From: Zygnema cylindricum
Lineage: Eukaryota > Streptophyta > Zygnematophyceae > Zygnematales > Zygnemataceae
DNA length: 27,959 bases
Reading direction: 5' to 3'
Assembly: GCA_037447655.1 (NCBI GenBank)
Contig: JBBHKE010002766.1
Coordinates: 1 to 27,959 of the forward strand
The translations under genes were made by a program, and so were the position numbers. The notes under the pieces were generated by a model that worked only from the letters and a program-made list of their open reading frames with translations, made no database searches and had not been told where the DNA came from. Shown here one piece after another: positions 9,367 through 18,592 of the stretch. The stretch's first letter is position 1; every line of letters starts with the position of its first letter.

Positions 9367-9520
9367 TGTCAGTTGGTTTTTGGGAAACTTTGGAGCTTAT
9401 ATCTTCTAGATTCCTTGGTGGATTGTCAGCTGTTTTTGGGAAACTCTGGAGCTTACATCTTCTAGATTCCTTGGTGGATTTGGCTGTAACTCTAGATTCC
9501 TTGGTGGATTTGGCTGTAAC
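9367..9520. repeat. Tandem repeat of about 57 bp
   Basis: Two copies (9367-9423 and 9424-9479) share TTTTTGGGAAACT, TGGAGCTTA and TCTTCTAGATTCCTTGGTGG. Two shorter copies of TAGATTCCTTGGTGGATTTG follow at about 9475-9515. Non-coding. Confidence 0.8.
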
Positions 9521-9537
9521 TGTGGGAGCTTACAGTG

Positions 9538-9680
9538 TCTATAATATACTGCCTATTGGTGCAGTTTGAGGTGATTTTGGTAATTGTGGAGTAATCTGTG
9601 CTGTCTAGTTTCTATAATATACTGCTTATTGGTGCAGTTTGAGGTGATTTTGGTAATTGTGGAGTAATCTGTGCTGTCTG
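9538..9680. repeat. 73-bp tandem duplication
   Basis: Two nearly identical copies start at 9538 and 9611. Each runs from TCTATAATATACTGC to GGAGTAATCTGTGCTGTCT. They differ at very few bases, so the duplication is recent. Confidence 0.9.
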
Positions 9681-9769
9681 AAATACAGCTGTTTGAGGGG
9701 TAGTCTGTGGTGCTTTCGAGAGTAGTCCATGGCTGAATTAGGCTATGGACAACAATTTTTAGTAGTAGT

Positions 9770-9953
9770 AGGCATTAATTATATATGTATTAATAAAACT
9801 GAACCGTAATTGTGTTTTTTTAGGTTTTTCCTAAGTTGTCTGTTTTTTTTGTGTTTTCTTTTATGTTTTCTGTTTTTTATATTGTGTTCAGTTTATTTTA
9901 GTAATAGAAGGCATTAATTATATGTGTATCACTAAAACTGAACCGTAATTATA
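9770..9953. repeat. Dispersed T-rich repeat, two direct copies
   Basis: AGGCATTAATTATAT followed by AAAACTGAACCGTAATT occurs at 9770 and 9909. The first copy continues into a T-rich TTTCCTAAGTTGT block that is also found at 8393-8455. The copies lie just upstream of the pyrimidine-rich leader of the trihelix gene. Confidence 0.7.
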
Positions 9954-9960
9954 GGCACTA

Positions 9961-10185
9961 ACTGTAGATACTAAAAACCTTTCTTCTTCTTCTTCTCTTC
10001 TATTCCTTTTATTCTTTTTGTGTTTTTCAACCTTCTATGCTTCTCCTTCTAATTCTATCCTTCGATTCATCTCCTTCTGTACTTCTTCTATACTTCTTCT
10101 GATTTTTGTCTCTTATTGTTACGAACTTCTTCGTATAGTCTTCCTCATATATTTTTCATGGTTGCTAACACCTACGTGTTTTTGC
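9961..10185 (+). promoter_or_regulatory. Pyrimidine-rich leader upstream of trihelix ORF
   Basis: The plus strand is a run of CTTCTT and TTCTCC motifs from about 9980 to 10105, typical of plant 5' UTRs or of the tract before a 3' splice site. The frame through it would encode a hydrophobic stretch that no trihelix protein has, so I treat it as untranslated. TTCTTGTAG|GTGG at 10190-10202 could be a 3' splice site. Confidence 0.45.
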
Positions 10186-11229
10186 ATGATTCTTGTAGGT
10201 GGTCATGGGAAAAAAACCACGCAGAATAAGGGTGGAAATTCGAAACACCCACGTATTGCCAGAAAACAATCCACTGCAAGCGATAGCCAAGGAGTTAGAA
10301 AAAGGGGTAAAAAAAAGGGTGAGTCAAATAAGGGTAACAAACAAGCAGAAAATGAAGAAGTCTTGGGTGAGCCAATGATTGGTAACAAACAAGCAAAAAA
10401 TGAGGAGGAAGACCTCGATGATATCGGTGCAAGCCCTCCATCTAACTACAATCGATGGATAGAGAGCGAGGCATTGAAATTGATTACCATCAAAGTTCAA
10501 GAAATGCAACATGAAAAGACGAACGGCCTACAGGCCACACATCGATCTGTGGAAGAAAAGTGGAGACGAATTAGAGTCCAATTGGAACAACAAGGTGTGT
10601 CAAAACCTTATATTAGATGTTGGCAAAAATGGGAGAATCTCTTGAAGGACTATAAAAAAATTAAAGACTGGCAATCCAAAATCATTAGTGGCAATATTGA
10701 TTACTGGTCAATGGGTATGTTTGAAAGGACCAAAAGAAAATTGCCGGGTGATTTCGGTGAACGGTTCTATTTATCGATAGATGATGGTGTAGGCGGAAAT
10801 GAAAACATAGCACCCACTCACGTCTGGGATACGTTTACACTTAGCCAGGGAGGGTCTACCACGTTGGAGGGAAACGGTAGTGCATCCAAAAATACTGTTT
10901 TTAATGATACACCGACTAACTCACTGATATCCGAGAACATTTACAGCAACACCAGTGGGAAACGTAAGAGAAATGGTTATGAAGCAAACGCATCACGATC
11001 ATTAGATCTTACTAGGTTTGAAGAAATAGCACAGGAAATACATCAAATGCCCGTGAAAGAAACGAAAGAGACGATTTCCACATTTGGGGGATTGCTTGCG
11101 GCAAATTGGGAGAGGAACGAACGTCGATCTCAAGAAGAAGCTGAAGAAAGACGTCGTTTGATCAATGCCGTATGTAAGATCGCCAAAAGGAAGAGTGGTG
11201 ATGACATTAACGCATCCCATCAGCCATGA
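10186..11229 (+). CDS. Trihelix (GT-type Myb/SANT-like) DNA-binding protein
   Basis: This is an intact frame of 347 codons from ATG 10186 to TGA 11227-11229. The N-terminal 80 residues are basic then acidic, with an internal duplication of GNKQAxNEE (about residues 50-57 and 67-74). Residues about 88-200 fit the plant trihelix domain: YNRWIESEALKLI (helix 1 Trp), SVEEKWRRI (helix 2 Trp), then WQKWENLLKDYKKIK, with the KWENL signature before the fourth, amphipathic helix. A basic KRKR motif follows at about residue 267. The C-terminal 60 residues are rich in Glu/Arg (ERRSQEEAEERRRL) and may form a coiled coil for dimerisation. The family binds GT elements and regulates transcription in the nucleus. 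The start is uncertain: the frame is open upstream, but that part is pyrimidine-rich leader, and an intron could end at 10198. It could also be a transposon-borne Myb-like protein, but I see no transposase beside it. Confidence 0.7.
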   Translation: MILVGGHGKKTTQNKGGNSKHPRIARKQSTASDSQGVRKRGKKKGESNKGNKQAENEEVLGEPMIGNKQAKNEEEDLDDIGASPPSNYNRWIESEALKLITIKVQEMQHEKTNGLQATHRSVEEKWRRIRVQLEQQGVSKPYIRCWQKWENLLKDYKKIKDWQSKIISGNIDYWSMGMFERTKRKLPGDFGERFYLSIDDGVGGNENIAPTHVWDTFTLSQGGSTTLEGNGSASKNTVFNDTPTNSLISENIYSNTSGKRKRNGYEANASRSLDLTRFEEIAQEIHQMPVKETKETISTFGGLLAANWERNERRSQEEAEERRRLINAVCKIAKRKSGDDINASHQP

Positions 11230-11380
11230 AAATAGTAAGGTATGACGGAAAAATCAGTTGCATTATTTTTGTAGGTGTTAAGTGTTCGCAGATTTTCTAT
11301 TTCCTTTGATTTTTATTTTTTTTAATTCTGTTGATTGTTTTTTTTTTCTTTCTCTTGTTGATTGTTGTTTCTCCTGTTTA

Positions 11381-11554
11381 AATGAACAGGAAAGAGCGCA
11401 CGAGCCGAAACGTCTTCCTAGTAATTGATTAGATTTCTTTTTTTTGTTGTAGAATTAGATTGTTTGTTTTCAATGAGGAGAGCACGAGGCGAAACGTTTT
11501 CCTAGTAATTGATTATATTTCCTTTTTTGTTGTAGAATTATATTGTTTGTTTTC
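11381..11554. repeat. Tandem duplication of about 85-90 bp 3' of the trihelix gene
   Basis: The copies at 11381-11471 and 11472-11554 share GCACGAG, CGAAACG, TCCTAGTAATTGATTA, TTGTTGTAGAATTA and TTGTTTGTTTTC. They probably lie in or after the 3' UTR. Confidence 0.85.
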
Positions 11555-12392
11555 GGTGTTTTAGCCGGTAGAAAAAAATAGCAAAAACATGAAAAATAGT
11601 AGCCTATTTGTTTTACTTATGTTGTTACTAAATTATGAAGTTGTTTGTATTTATTTAGGGTTTTTTAATGTTTTATGTTTTTGGATTTAGTTTTCATTTA
11701 TGTATTATGTATTATTTATACAACAGTGTATTACATTTATAAAAAAATGATTTATAATTGTACAAAAACTTTGTTTTACATTTACGGTTATGCATTACAT
11801 TTTTATAGTTATTTCAATAATTATTATAAAATTGTTATATGCCATTGTAAACATATACAGTATTATATTATGTACATACGCATTTTAAATGTATACTATG
11901 TCGTATTTATTTTCATGTATACGTTATTGTACACGTATTCCATATTGCATTTATTTTATTTATATGGTACCATTAACTTAGTACCGGATTTTATTTATAC
12001 AGCATTGTAAATTTAAAAAAAAAAATGAATTTTATTTATTATTGTAGTATCACTATACATTGCGGCACTTTCTCCCTCTCATCTTCTTAATTCTTTTTGA
12101 CCTCTTCAACACCACAATTAGCAGAATAATTAAGTTCACTCGTTTTTGAGCTATCATGTTGTGAACATCAACACTAATATCATTAATTACAAGTGACTAC
12201 CTTATCCTATACTTTACGAAATAATTTACGAAAAAATCATTAATCCTCTCCATAAACTAAGATACATCGAACCAATATTAACTATCAATACAACAACTAA
12301 TTTGGCGGAATCGAGACAGCCATAGTAGCTACATGTTTAAATTTAAGTATTTTCTAGGTCTAGAGATTGTAAAAATAAAAGGCAAAAAGGAG
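11555..12392. other. Gene-less, very AT-rich region
   Basis: The sequence from about 11640 to 12050 is dominated by ATTTAT and TATTAC words. The 111-codon plus-strand frame here (11675-12010) is almost all Tyr, Ile, Phe and Leu and reflects base composition, not a gene. No other structure is clear. Confidence 0.55.
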
Positions 12393-13440
12393 ACAGTGAC
12401 AGACCCCCTCTAACTCTTCACTCAAGTCCCCACACTTGTCGCAGTCACTGAAGACTTGAGGAGGAGTTCGAGCCATGGCTGCCTAGGCCGTCTGAAGAGG
12501 ACAGGGAGGCAAATCTTGATAGAGTTATCTAAAAGGTTTGACGGATCTAAGATTTGATCCTGGTACCTACTTTCCGTCAAACTAGCTGTTAGCTTTCACC
12601 AATATGTCTGCCTATATGTCTAAAGGCAGTGCTGGACCATATTAGGTTTGACGGATATTTATATTTGGACACGTAAACTAGTTCGTATAACGGAAAAAAG
12701 ATACGTAATGCATAGATACAGTTTTGTATAGTACGGAGTACGATTTAATGAATTTTATGAAACAGATACAGCGCATTTGTTTCGAACGCGAAACAAATAT
12801 CGCGCGCGTATTTTCAACGACTACAAATGTATCCGGTTTGATGGGACGGCCACGATAGGTGCCGCGATCACGGAACATGTACTTTTGGCGTTTTTCAGCC
12901 ATCGCCACTTCATGTGACACGTGGCGCGACAATGTTGGATTGCGGCGACTCCGGAGATTGCGAGAACAAATTCGGCTATGACACGTGTCGACAATTTGGC
13001 CATGTTGTACAATGGCCGTACAGAAAGTACACCGGCACCTGTACTTTTCTGTACGACACATTAATTTGATTGGTGCCGTACTTAAGTAGATAGAGTTTTA
13101 GAGGGGGAATAGGACTTAGAAAATTTTTGGTAGGTAGCTGCCTCTCCTAGAGAGCACCTTGTATAAATGGCAAACTTTGGCCAGCCATAACTATCAATTT
13201 ACTTGACCATTTTCAGTGATTCTTTTTGCTGCGGACTCAAGGGAGTCCAAGCTACACAGACGTGTAGTCGATCAGACTATTTGCCTATCAGGGTGGCTGC
13301 ATTTCTAAGGGAAAGTCAAAGTGGGTGAATGTGTCCAAAACTTATATTTTAACTTTGCATTCTGTGGTGGAAATGAGCAGACAAAAAGTGTTATTTCACA
13401 GGGGTGAATCTATATTGGGGTTCTGACTGTCAAGGGGTCA
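12393..13440 (+). mobile_element. Solo or truncated LTR related to the copia element
   Basis: The last third closely resembles the copia LTR 3' end: GTATAAATGG (TATA box at 13162-13168), CAGTGATTCTTTTTGCTGCG, GGACTCAAGGGAGTCCA, then GTGTAGTCGATCAG and GGGTGGC. The first third shares ACTTGTCG, GCCATGGCTG and GAAGAGGACAGG-type blocks. Between them are GACACGTGGC motifs (about 12915-12925) and the hairpin GTACAGAAAGTAC/GTACTTTTCTGTAC (13018-13055). No gag or pol follows. Both boundaries are approximate and I could not find a target duplication. The copy is older than the full element, judging by its poor match outside the 3' third. Confidence 0.65.
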
Positions 13441-13769
13441 GTCATTTGGGTTTATATCAAGTTAGGAGTCGGCACTATCTAGATTAGCTTCTTTGGATTT
13501 GCCTACTCTAAGGGCCAATGGAGGTCTCAGAGTTTCACTACAAAGCCTGGAAGGATAAGTTTGGAGTTGTTAAGTCCTCGGTCCTCAACACCACTGCTAA
13601 AGACAAAACGACAATTGCGATAATTGATTCAAGGTACATAGTTTAAAAGAGGACCGAAGGAATATTCTCTCCAAGAGTTTACTTAAAGAAAAAACAAAGC
13701 AAATATCATACATTTATTATTAAAAAAGAAGAATAAAGCAAACATCAAGCGTCAAACTGTAAAACTTAC
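13441..13769. other. Spacer or intron between LTR relic and BolA exon
   Basis: A 42-codon plus-strand frame starts at ATG 13527 or nearby. It contains FHYKAWKDKFGVV, which I do not recognise and do not call. The rest is A-rich. If the BolA gene is intact, its next exon must lie further left, so the LTR relic would sit in its intron. Confidence 0.4.
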
Positions 13770-13852
13770 TTGAAGTGGGTTTCAGCTGCCCCTCTGTGCA
13801 GTCTTGCGTGGCCAGCGTGCTGATGACTAACATCCTCTACCTCCATTTTGTT
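13770..13852 (-). CDS. BolA-family protein, one internal exon
   Basis: The minus strand reads NKMEVEDVSHQHAGHA, then about seven variable residues, then ETHF. This is the hallmark N-terminal core of plant BolA domains: E-V-E-D-x-S-x-x-H-A-G-H, then ETHFN. BolA proteins pair with CGFS monothiol glutaredoxins and bind Fe-S clusters. In plastids the domain can also be fused to SufE. The exon is bounded by ATAG|AAC at 13852 and by a perfect donor AA|GTAAGT at 13769. The two leftover bases AA would complete the conserved Asn of ETHFN after splicing, which supports a real exon. An internal ATG at 13846 is not needed as a start. The helix-turn-helix half of the domain (RHR...LHALS) is not visible nearby. 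The gene is therefore incomplete in view, either split by a long intron or truncated. Confidence 0.75.
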
Positions 13853-14361
13853 CTATTTGACATACAGTGTATTTGACGATAAGAAAAAAACAATCAAACA
13901 TTTGCCAAAAAATACAGATGATTTTACTTATCAGAATTCAGTACTCTATTCTTTAACATACAAGTGAATTCATTTTACCCATCAAACCAATTCACTAAAT
14001 AGAAGAAGAATGAGAGCAAGTAAGAGATACCACAAGAACTAGTAGTGGAGAATGATACAAAAAGAGAAATGGGTTTTTGAGTGTGCGAGGGGGAGAGAAA
14101 TGAATAGAAAAAAATGAGGAGAATGTAACTGATAAACAAAACAAAAAGAACAAAAAAAAACCAAAACAAACAGAACAAAATAATGTTGAAAAATAACTCT
14201 CAAATCAGTCGATCCACACATTAAAAGAAACAGAAACAACAATACAATGAAAAACAAAAGAGATCGAAAGGATACAAAATAAATTGAAAGGATAACAGTA
14301 TAGTGTCAGAAAAAAATAAAAAAATGGAAAAAAAAGAAACAATATAATGAAAACATCTACC
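13853..14361. other. A-rich spacer on the plus strand
   Basis: The plus strand is rich in AAAAGAAACA-type words from about 14040 to 14340. Minus-strand frames here are Phe/Leu/Ser-rich low-complexity reads. The first exon of the BolA gene and the last LRRC40 exon could be expected here, but I do not find them. Confidence 0.45.
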
Positions 14362-14434
14362 ATCTTCAACAGTAGTAGGCTGACATCATTATTGGTAAGT
14401 CAAGCTCCACGAGTGATATCAGCCGAGTAATACT
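14362..14434 (-). pseudogene. LRRC40-like exon C, frameshifted
   Basis: After an AG at 14436-14435 the minus strand reads SITRLISLVELDLP. This matches the LRR that follows in plant LRRC40 proteins (pattern xIxxLxSLxELDLSxN). The next bases give the expected Asn-Asn-Asp-Val-Ser-Leu-Leu run only in a shifted frame, while the direct frame hits a stop at about 14365. A one-base frame break in the LRR is therefore likely. The acceptor has a poor pyrimidine tract. Order and phase (phase 0) agree with exons A and B upstream. Confidence 0.5.
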
Positions 14435-15228
14435 CTTTTCCGCCACACATAAACATCAAACTAATTAATACTTCAAAAGACAGAAAACCACACAATTGCA
14501 TCATACTAAACTTATAAAATAAAATAATTTACAAAGCGTGAAAATGCATATTTTGCCGAAGCTTTTGGCAATGTTCAAACACATTTTGAACTTAATGATT
14601 TGCACGATCCATGTATATCTTGGCAAACCAATCAAGCAAAAGGAAGTTGAGAGCAGATTGACATTTTTGAGAATCACGCAATTCCTGACACACTCCATGG
14701 TTAAACTACTCTATCACATGTCTAGTCTAGTTTATCGTTTTTCACGTCAATGACACGGTTTTGGTGCCTCTGATGTTTAACCCACCCTCGAACCTCAAAT
14801 ACTATCAGTGACACTGATTTTTTTTATTTTTTTTCTTAACGCTATTTCAATTTTTCTTAACGCTATTTCTTTAAATAGTTCAGAATCAGCCACATCAATT
14901 CGGAACCGAATTAGATTTAACAACACTGATATAAACCCCAAGCTAACAACTTCTTAATAACAATTCACGGTGTAAATCTCTAAGATAAATGTTTGCATTA
15001 TATCATTTTAAAATTTTATAATCTAATAGGAGATAGAATAGGTTTATGGGACACAACATCTAAACCTGCATGGTTATGTTCCTCCTAAACAATGTACGAC
15101 GACATATCATAAGACACTGATTCAAATGCTGAAAACAATCCACTAAGTTTAAGTGACTTGAACACCGAAAGAAAAACCAATTTGGAAGCTTGAGAATTGG
15201 AATAACTTAGTGAGGTTTTCCGGCTTAC
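14435..15228. other. Intron between LRR exons B and C
   Basis: AT-rich DNA with a short T-rich duplication TTTTTCTTAACGCTATTTC near 14830-14870. A 71-codon plus-strand frame at 14538-14753 has no recognisable domain. Confidence 0.45.
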
Positions 15229-15399
15229 CTTAGAAACAATACTGATATTATTTTGGCTCACATCAAGAACATGGAGATTTTCAAGATTCGTAACACCAAA
15301 TGGGAAATCTTGAAGTCGCATGCTTCTGGCCAACCCCAAATTGACCCAAAGGTCAAAAATTCGAAGCCCAAAAATAGCTGAGAAGCTTCCAGGAGATTG
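15229..15399 (-). pseudogene. LRRC40: LRRC40-like exon B (leucine-rich repeats)
   Basis: The exon is 57 codons in phase 0, between TTGGCAG|CAA and AAG|GTAAG. It starts with SFSAIFGLRIFDL, which fits the conserved GFxxxxxLxILDLS repeat of plant LRRC40. It continues with RLQDFPFGVTNLENLHVLDV and SQNNISIVS, matching the next repeat (LxEVPxxIxxLxxLxILDLSQNxLxxIP). About 17-20 residues expected between the two repeats are missing without a frame change, so one partial repeat has been deleted. The family is a conserved cytoplasmic LRR scaffold of unclear function. Exon A upstream ends in phase 0 with NPLKQ, directly preceding this segment in the family. The gene is called as a relic because of this loss and the break in exon C. 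Confidence 0.65.
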
Positions 15400-15743
15400 C
15401 TGCCAAAATCACCATCGGAAGATTAATTACATAAACTAGAAAAAAAAATGAAGTAACAAATCAATATACCAGTTTGCTCAAGAATCGCGACATCGAATAA
15501 TTCATAAGATATGGACTCTTCGCATGGAACAGACAGTTCCCTAATACAAAGAATTATTTACGCTAACAAAACCAATTAACAACCAGCAAAGGCTTTTTTT
15601 AAGTAGTGTTGCATATAAAGAGTTTTATGAAGACAAACGAATGTTCAGTAATACAAAGTCAGTCTCCACACCTTCCACCAACTCTAATTTCCAAATGTCT
15701 CAGTGAAAGAACTCTTTCCAAACCACCTTAGTCGGGCCCTCAC

Positions 15744-15848
15744 CTGCTTGAGAGGGTTGCAAGAAAGAATGAGACGACGCAGGTTTGGTAATCCGTCCAA
15801 AAATTTCGCAGGCCACTCTCGAATTTGATCATTTGAGAGTTTTAGAGT
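15744..15848 (-). pseudogene. LRRC40: LRRC40-like exon A (leucine-rich repeat)
   Basis: The exon is 35 codons in phase 0, between TTGCCAG|ACT and AAGCAG|GTGAGG. It encodes TLKLSNDQIREWPAKFL, DGLPNLRRLILSCNPLKQ. This fits the plant LRRC40 repeat with pattern LxLSxNxIxxWPxxxLxxLPNLxxLxLxxNPLxQ. Splice sites and frame are intact in this exon. Earlier exons of a roughly 580-residue protein are not visible between here and 16640, so the copy may be 5'-truncated or have long introns. Neighbouring BolA and AGXT2 fragments are on the same strand. Confidence 0.7.
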
Positions 15849-16652
15849 CTGGCAACTTATTCTCCCTCTACTTCTTTTCAATATATGACTGAATTCGAAA
15901 ATTCAAAAATGTTAACAAGCATTTATAGCTTTTGAACCTATGTTTCACTTTGCATGCTTACAATCACACTTAACTCTTGACCTTAAGCTTTCACAACTTA
16001 CATTACAACTTTTTATAAAACATGGATACATAAAGAAGCTTGAAACTGGCAGAAAATAATTGCAATTTTGTAATTATTTAATTTTTGTAATTGCAATTTT
16101 GTAATTATTTAATTTTTGTGATTGCCAAGGAATGGCAAGGAAAACAGACAAGACAACAAGTAAGAAAGACATGCCTCTAAAGCAGAACAAACAGTCATAT
16201 GTATTAGAAAGACTGCTATCCGATTGTGAGAAAGGTTAAGAGTTAGTACAAAAAAGAAACAAAATAATGAAAACAAGTAACAAAAGAGGGAACAAAAACA
16301 GAAATGAAGCAGTCAAGTAGGAAAGAAATCGGGACAAGGAAAAAATATGCGAGAGTTTTGAAGAAGAAGGGAGAGAAATGGGAGGGAAGAGGAGAAGGAA
16401 GGGAGGAGAGAGAAAGTAAAAGAGAAACCAGCCTGTGTAAGCAGAGTGAAAACAGGCGACAAAATAACATAAGGTAATACAAACCGATTAACTATTAACC
16501 ACTAAAAAGTTTGGAAAGTTTGGAGTTGAAATATGGCATTATATGATGTAAAGCATTCCATAACAAGAGTGATGACAATATCCACATGACACAATGATAA
16601 CCAAGAATAATTCATTTATGAAAAAAAACATATGTTTTAATATGTTTTAAGT
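15849..16652. other. Gene-less region with a purine tract
   Basis: I see no LRR-encoding exon here. At 16065-16120 TTGTAATTATTTAATTTTTG is directly repeated. At 16360-16427 the plus strand is almost pure A/G, so the minus strand is a CT-rich tract such as occurs in plant 5' UTRs and promoters. It lies upstream of the minus-strand LRR exons, but a link is only a guess. Confidence 0.4.
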
Positions 16653-16692
16653 GGCGAAAAAAACATTAACACTAATAGCGATACTGTACGTT
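16653..16692. mobile_element. Truncated end of the CACTACACC TIR family
   Basis: AAGTGGCGAAAAAAACATTA followed by ACACTAATAGCGAT matches the right ends at 6690-6739 and 7038-7080, then diverges before the expected CGGTGTAG. It is a fragment lying directly beside the next family member. Confidence 0.6.
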
Positions 16693-16740
16693 TGCAAACA
16701 AATGCGTATGCGGAAATGAAAACGTAGAGTCCCAGTTCAT

Positions 16741-17288
16741 TACACCGCGAATCGTTATTAGTGTCAATGACTCTAATTTGGGTTCTTAAAATTTTGATTT
16801 TTTTTTTTCAAATAGGATACATGATTTTAATTTTTCCTTGAGGTTAATGAAGGTACTATACAAAATAACGTAAAGCCTGAAAGTACAATAAAATATAAAT
16901 AGTGTGGTGTATGGTCGATGTCAGACCGTACTTAAATGTACCTTTCTAAGTGAAAATTTACAAAAAATGAATTAAATCAGACGCGCACGCATAGTAACGT
17001 GCGCTAAAAAAAACGGGATTAGTCTGACACGAAAATTAGTGTGGCATGTACGGATATTTTAAATTCGCGACGGCATATGATTTCTAATATTTTGTACGGA
17101 TACATATATTAATGTATATAATCGTACGGCGAATATTCCATTTTTGTTGTTCCCAAATTAGCATAAATCTCGAAATTAGAATACACTTTTTAAAAAAAAA
17201 AAATCAAATTCTTAATTAGCATCAATTACGGTAAATTTTCTTCAATACTATTTAAACTTTGACACTAATAACGATTCGCGGTGTAGCA
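16741..17288. mobile_element. Non-autonomous TIR element with near-perfect ends
   Basis: The left end TACACCGCGAATCGTTATTA followed by GTGTCAA at 16742-16768 is mirrored exactly by TTGACACTAATAACGATTCG and CGGTGTA at 17260-17286. Weaker pairing continues inward, including a TTTGATTTTTTTTTT block at each end. The interior has GTAC-rich words and no coding capacity. The end sequences differ by a few bases from those at 5866-6739, so this is a subfamily. The flanking TA on both sides may be part of a target site. The right end is duplicated again at 17534-17561 by the tandem duplication below. Confidence 0.75.
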
Positions 17289-17788
17289 TTTCAATGTGCA
17301 TACTAAAACTGAATATTGCCAAGCCTCAGTTTGTTTGGCACAAGGTACATGCTAAGGGCATTATTATCGCTAAGTTAGAATTACATGGGAACAGACCCTT
17401 ACACTCTTGGTTCAAGCGGCTCGGTCTGTCACTGTGGTACACTAGCCATTCAAATATATCAGTCGAATATTCTATTTTTTGTACTTGACCTTGGTATTAT
17501 CTTTTTCATTGGTCTTCAACACTATTTAAACTTTGACACTAATAACGATTCGCGGTGTAGCATTTCAATGTGCATACTAAAACTGAATATTGCCAAGCCT
17601 CGGTTTGTTCGGCACAAGGTACATGCTAAGGGCATTATTATCGCTAAGTTACAATTACATGGGAACAGACCCTTACACTGTTAGTTCAAGCGGCTCGGTC
17701 TGTCACTGTGGTACACTAGCCATTGAAATATATATTAGTCGAATATTTTATTATTTGTACATGACCTTGGTATTATCCTTTTCATTGG
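17241..17788. repeat. 274-bp tandem duplication
   Basis: 17241-17514 and 17515-17788 are near-identical direct copies with an offset of 274 bases. Each includes the right end of the TIR element (GACACTAATAACGATTCGCG), ATTGCCAAGCCTC, CATGGGAACAGACCCTTACA and CGGCTCGGTCTGTCACTGTG. Short frames in the copies give similar peptides with no known domain. Confidence 0.9.
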
Positions 17789-18420
17789 TATTTTAATTCA
17801 TTTTTTCTTTGGTATACATGATCGTTAAAGTGTAATTCCGTTCCGAACATGTTACATTATGCCATACTGTTGGTAAATAAATGTTAAACGTCCCACCGTA
17901 AAAGTTAAACATTTGACTATTACACTGTCATAAACTTAATTCATAGGACAATAGTACAAAAAAAATGCTATGTTGAAAAATGGTATTTTATATTCTTTCT
18001 TCTTAGTCAACCCATGAGCATCCTCCAGTTCTCATACTTGTCGTAGTTCGTTAGAACTGACAGGCAGCCATGGCTGGCTCAAACAAATGAGAAGACAGGC
18101 AGAAGACAAGGTTCCTGCAAAAGTTGGGCTACTAAGGATAACATTTGACCTTGTAACCTCCGGAAAACAGCCGTACGGAGTAGCAATCCGCCTTAGGTGG
18201 TAGATCTTGATGAAACGTTATATTCTTTAAATTTGTTATATATATAAATAATTACGCGGTGAGGAATTCCATTTAACGACTTACAAAACGAAACGAAACA
18301 TAGAAACGTAGGGTACCGCACGAAATACAGTACCCGCACGAAATGAACGAAATCACATTTGATTTCAACGGACGAAATTAAATGTCGTTTCGCGATCGAC
18401 GGTTTGTGAAGAAAAACGGT

Positions 18421-18466
18421 TTCAACGGTCAACACGGAAGAATGATCGGTGAATTTCAACGGTCAA
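18421..18466 (+). promoter_or_regulatory. W-box-containing repeat in the LTR, two copies
   Basis: TTCAACGGTCAAC occurs at 18421 and 18454, about 33 bases apart. Its complement holds TTGACC, the core of the W-box bound by WRKY factors. Three copies exist in the 3' LTR at 24011, 24045 and 24079. Binding is inferred from motif identity only. Confidence 0.5.
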
Positions 18467-18592
18467 CATTTTTCGGCGAGCAGTCAAATTGAACGGCTGA
18501 CATTAATCGTCAGAATACGAAAAGACGACACGCGTGAGTGCCTGCATACCGGAATGTTTTTCTGGCAGTACTTCGCCAAAGTGGAGGGGATA

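Noticed and set aside
11675-12010. 111-codon plus-strand frame, rich in Tyr and Ile
   Set aside because: Composition follows the AT-rich DNA (ATT/TAT words) and there is no domain pattern.
13519-13647. 42-codon plus-strand frame right of the LTR relic
   Set aside because: No homology recognised, no gag or other retroelement motif, and close to chance length.
13975-14257. Hydrophobic minus-strand frames suggesting membrane proteins
   Set aside because: They come from A-rich plus-strand DNA read as Phe/Leu/Ser runs; no start context, no family signature.
15471-15540. Possible extra exon between LRR exons A and B
   Set aside because: Neither frame fits the phase-0 boundaries, and exon A joins exon B directly with the family sequence order intact.
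16243-16482. 79-codon minus-strand Leu/Ser/Pro-rich frame
   Set aside because: It is the reverse reading of a purine tract, not a protein.
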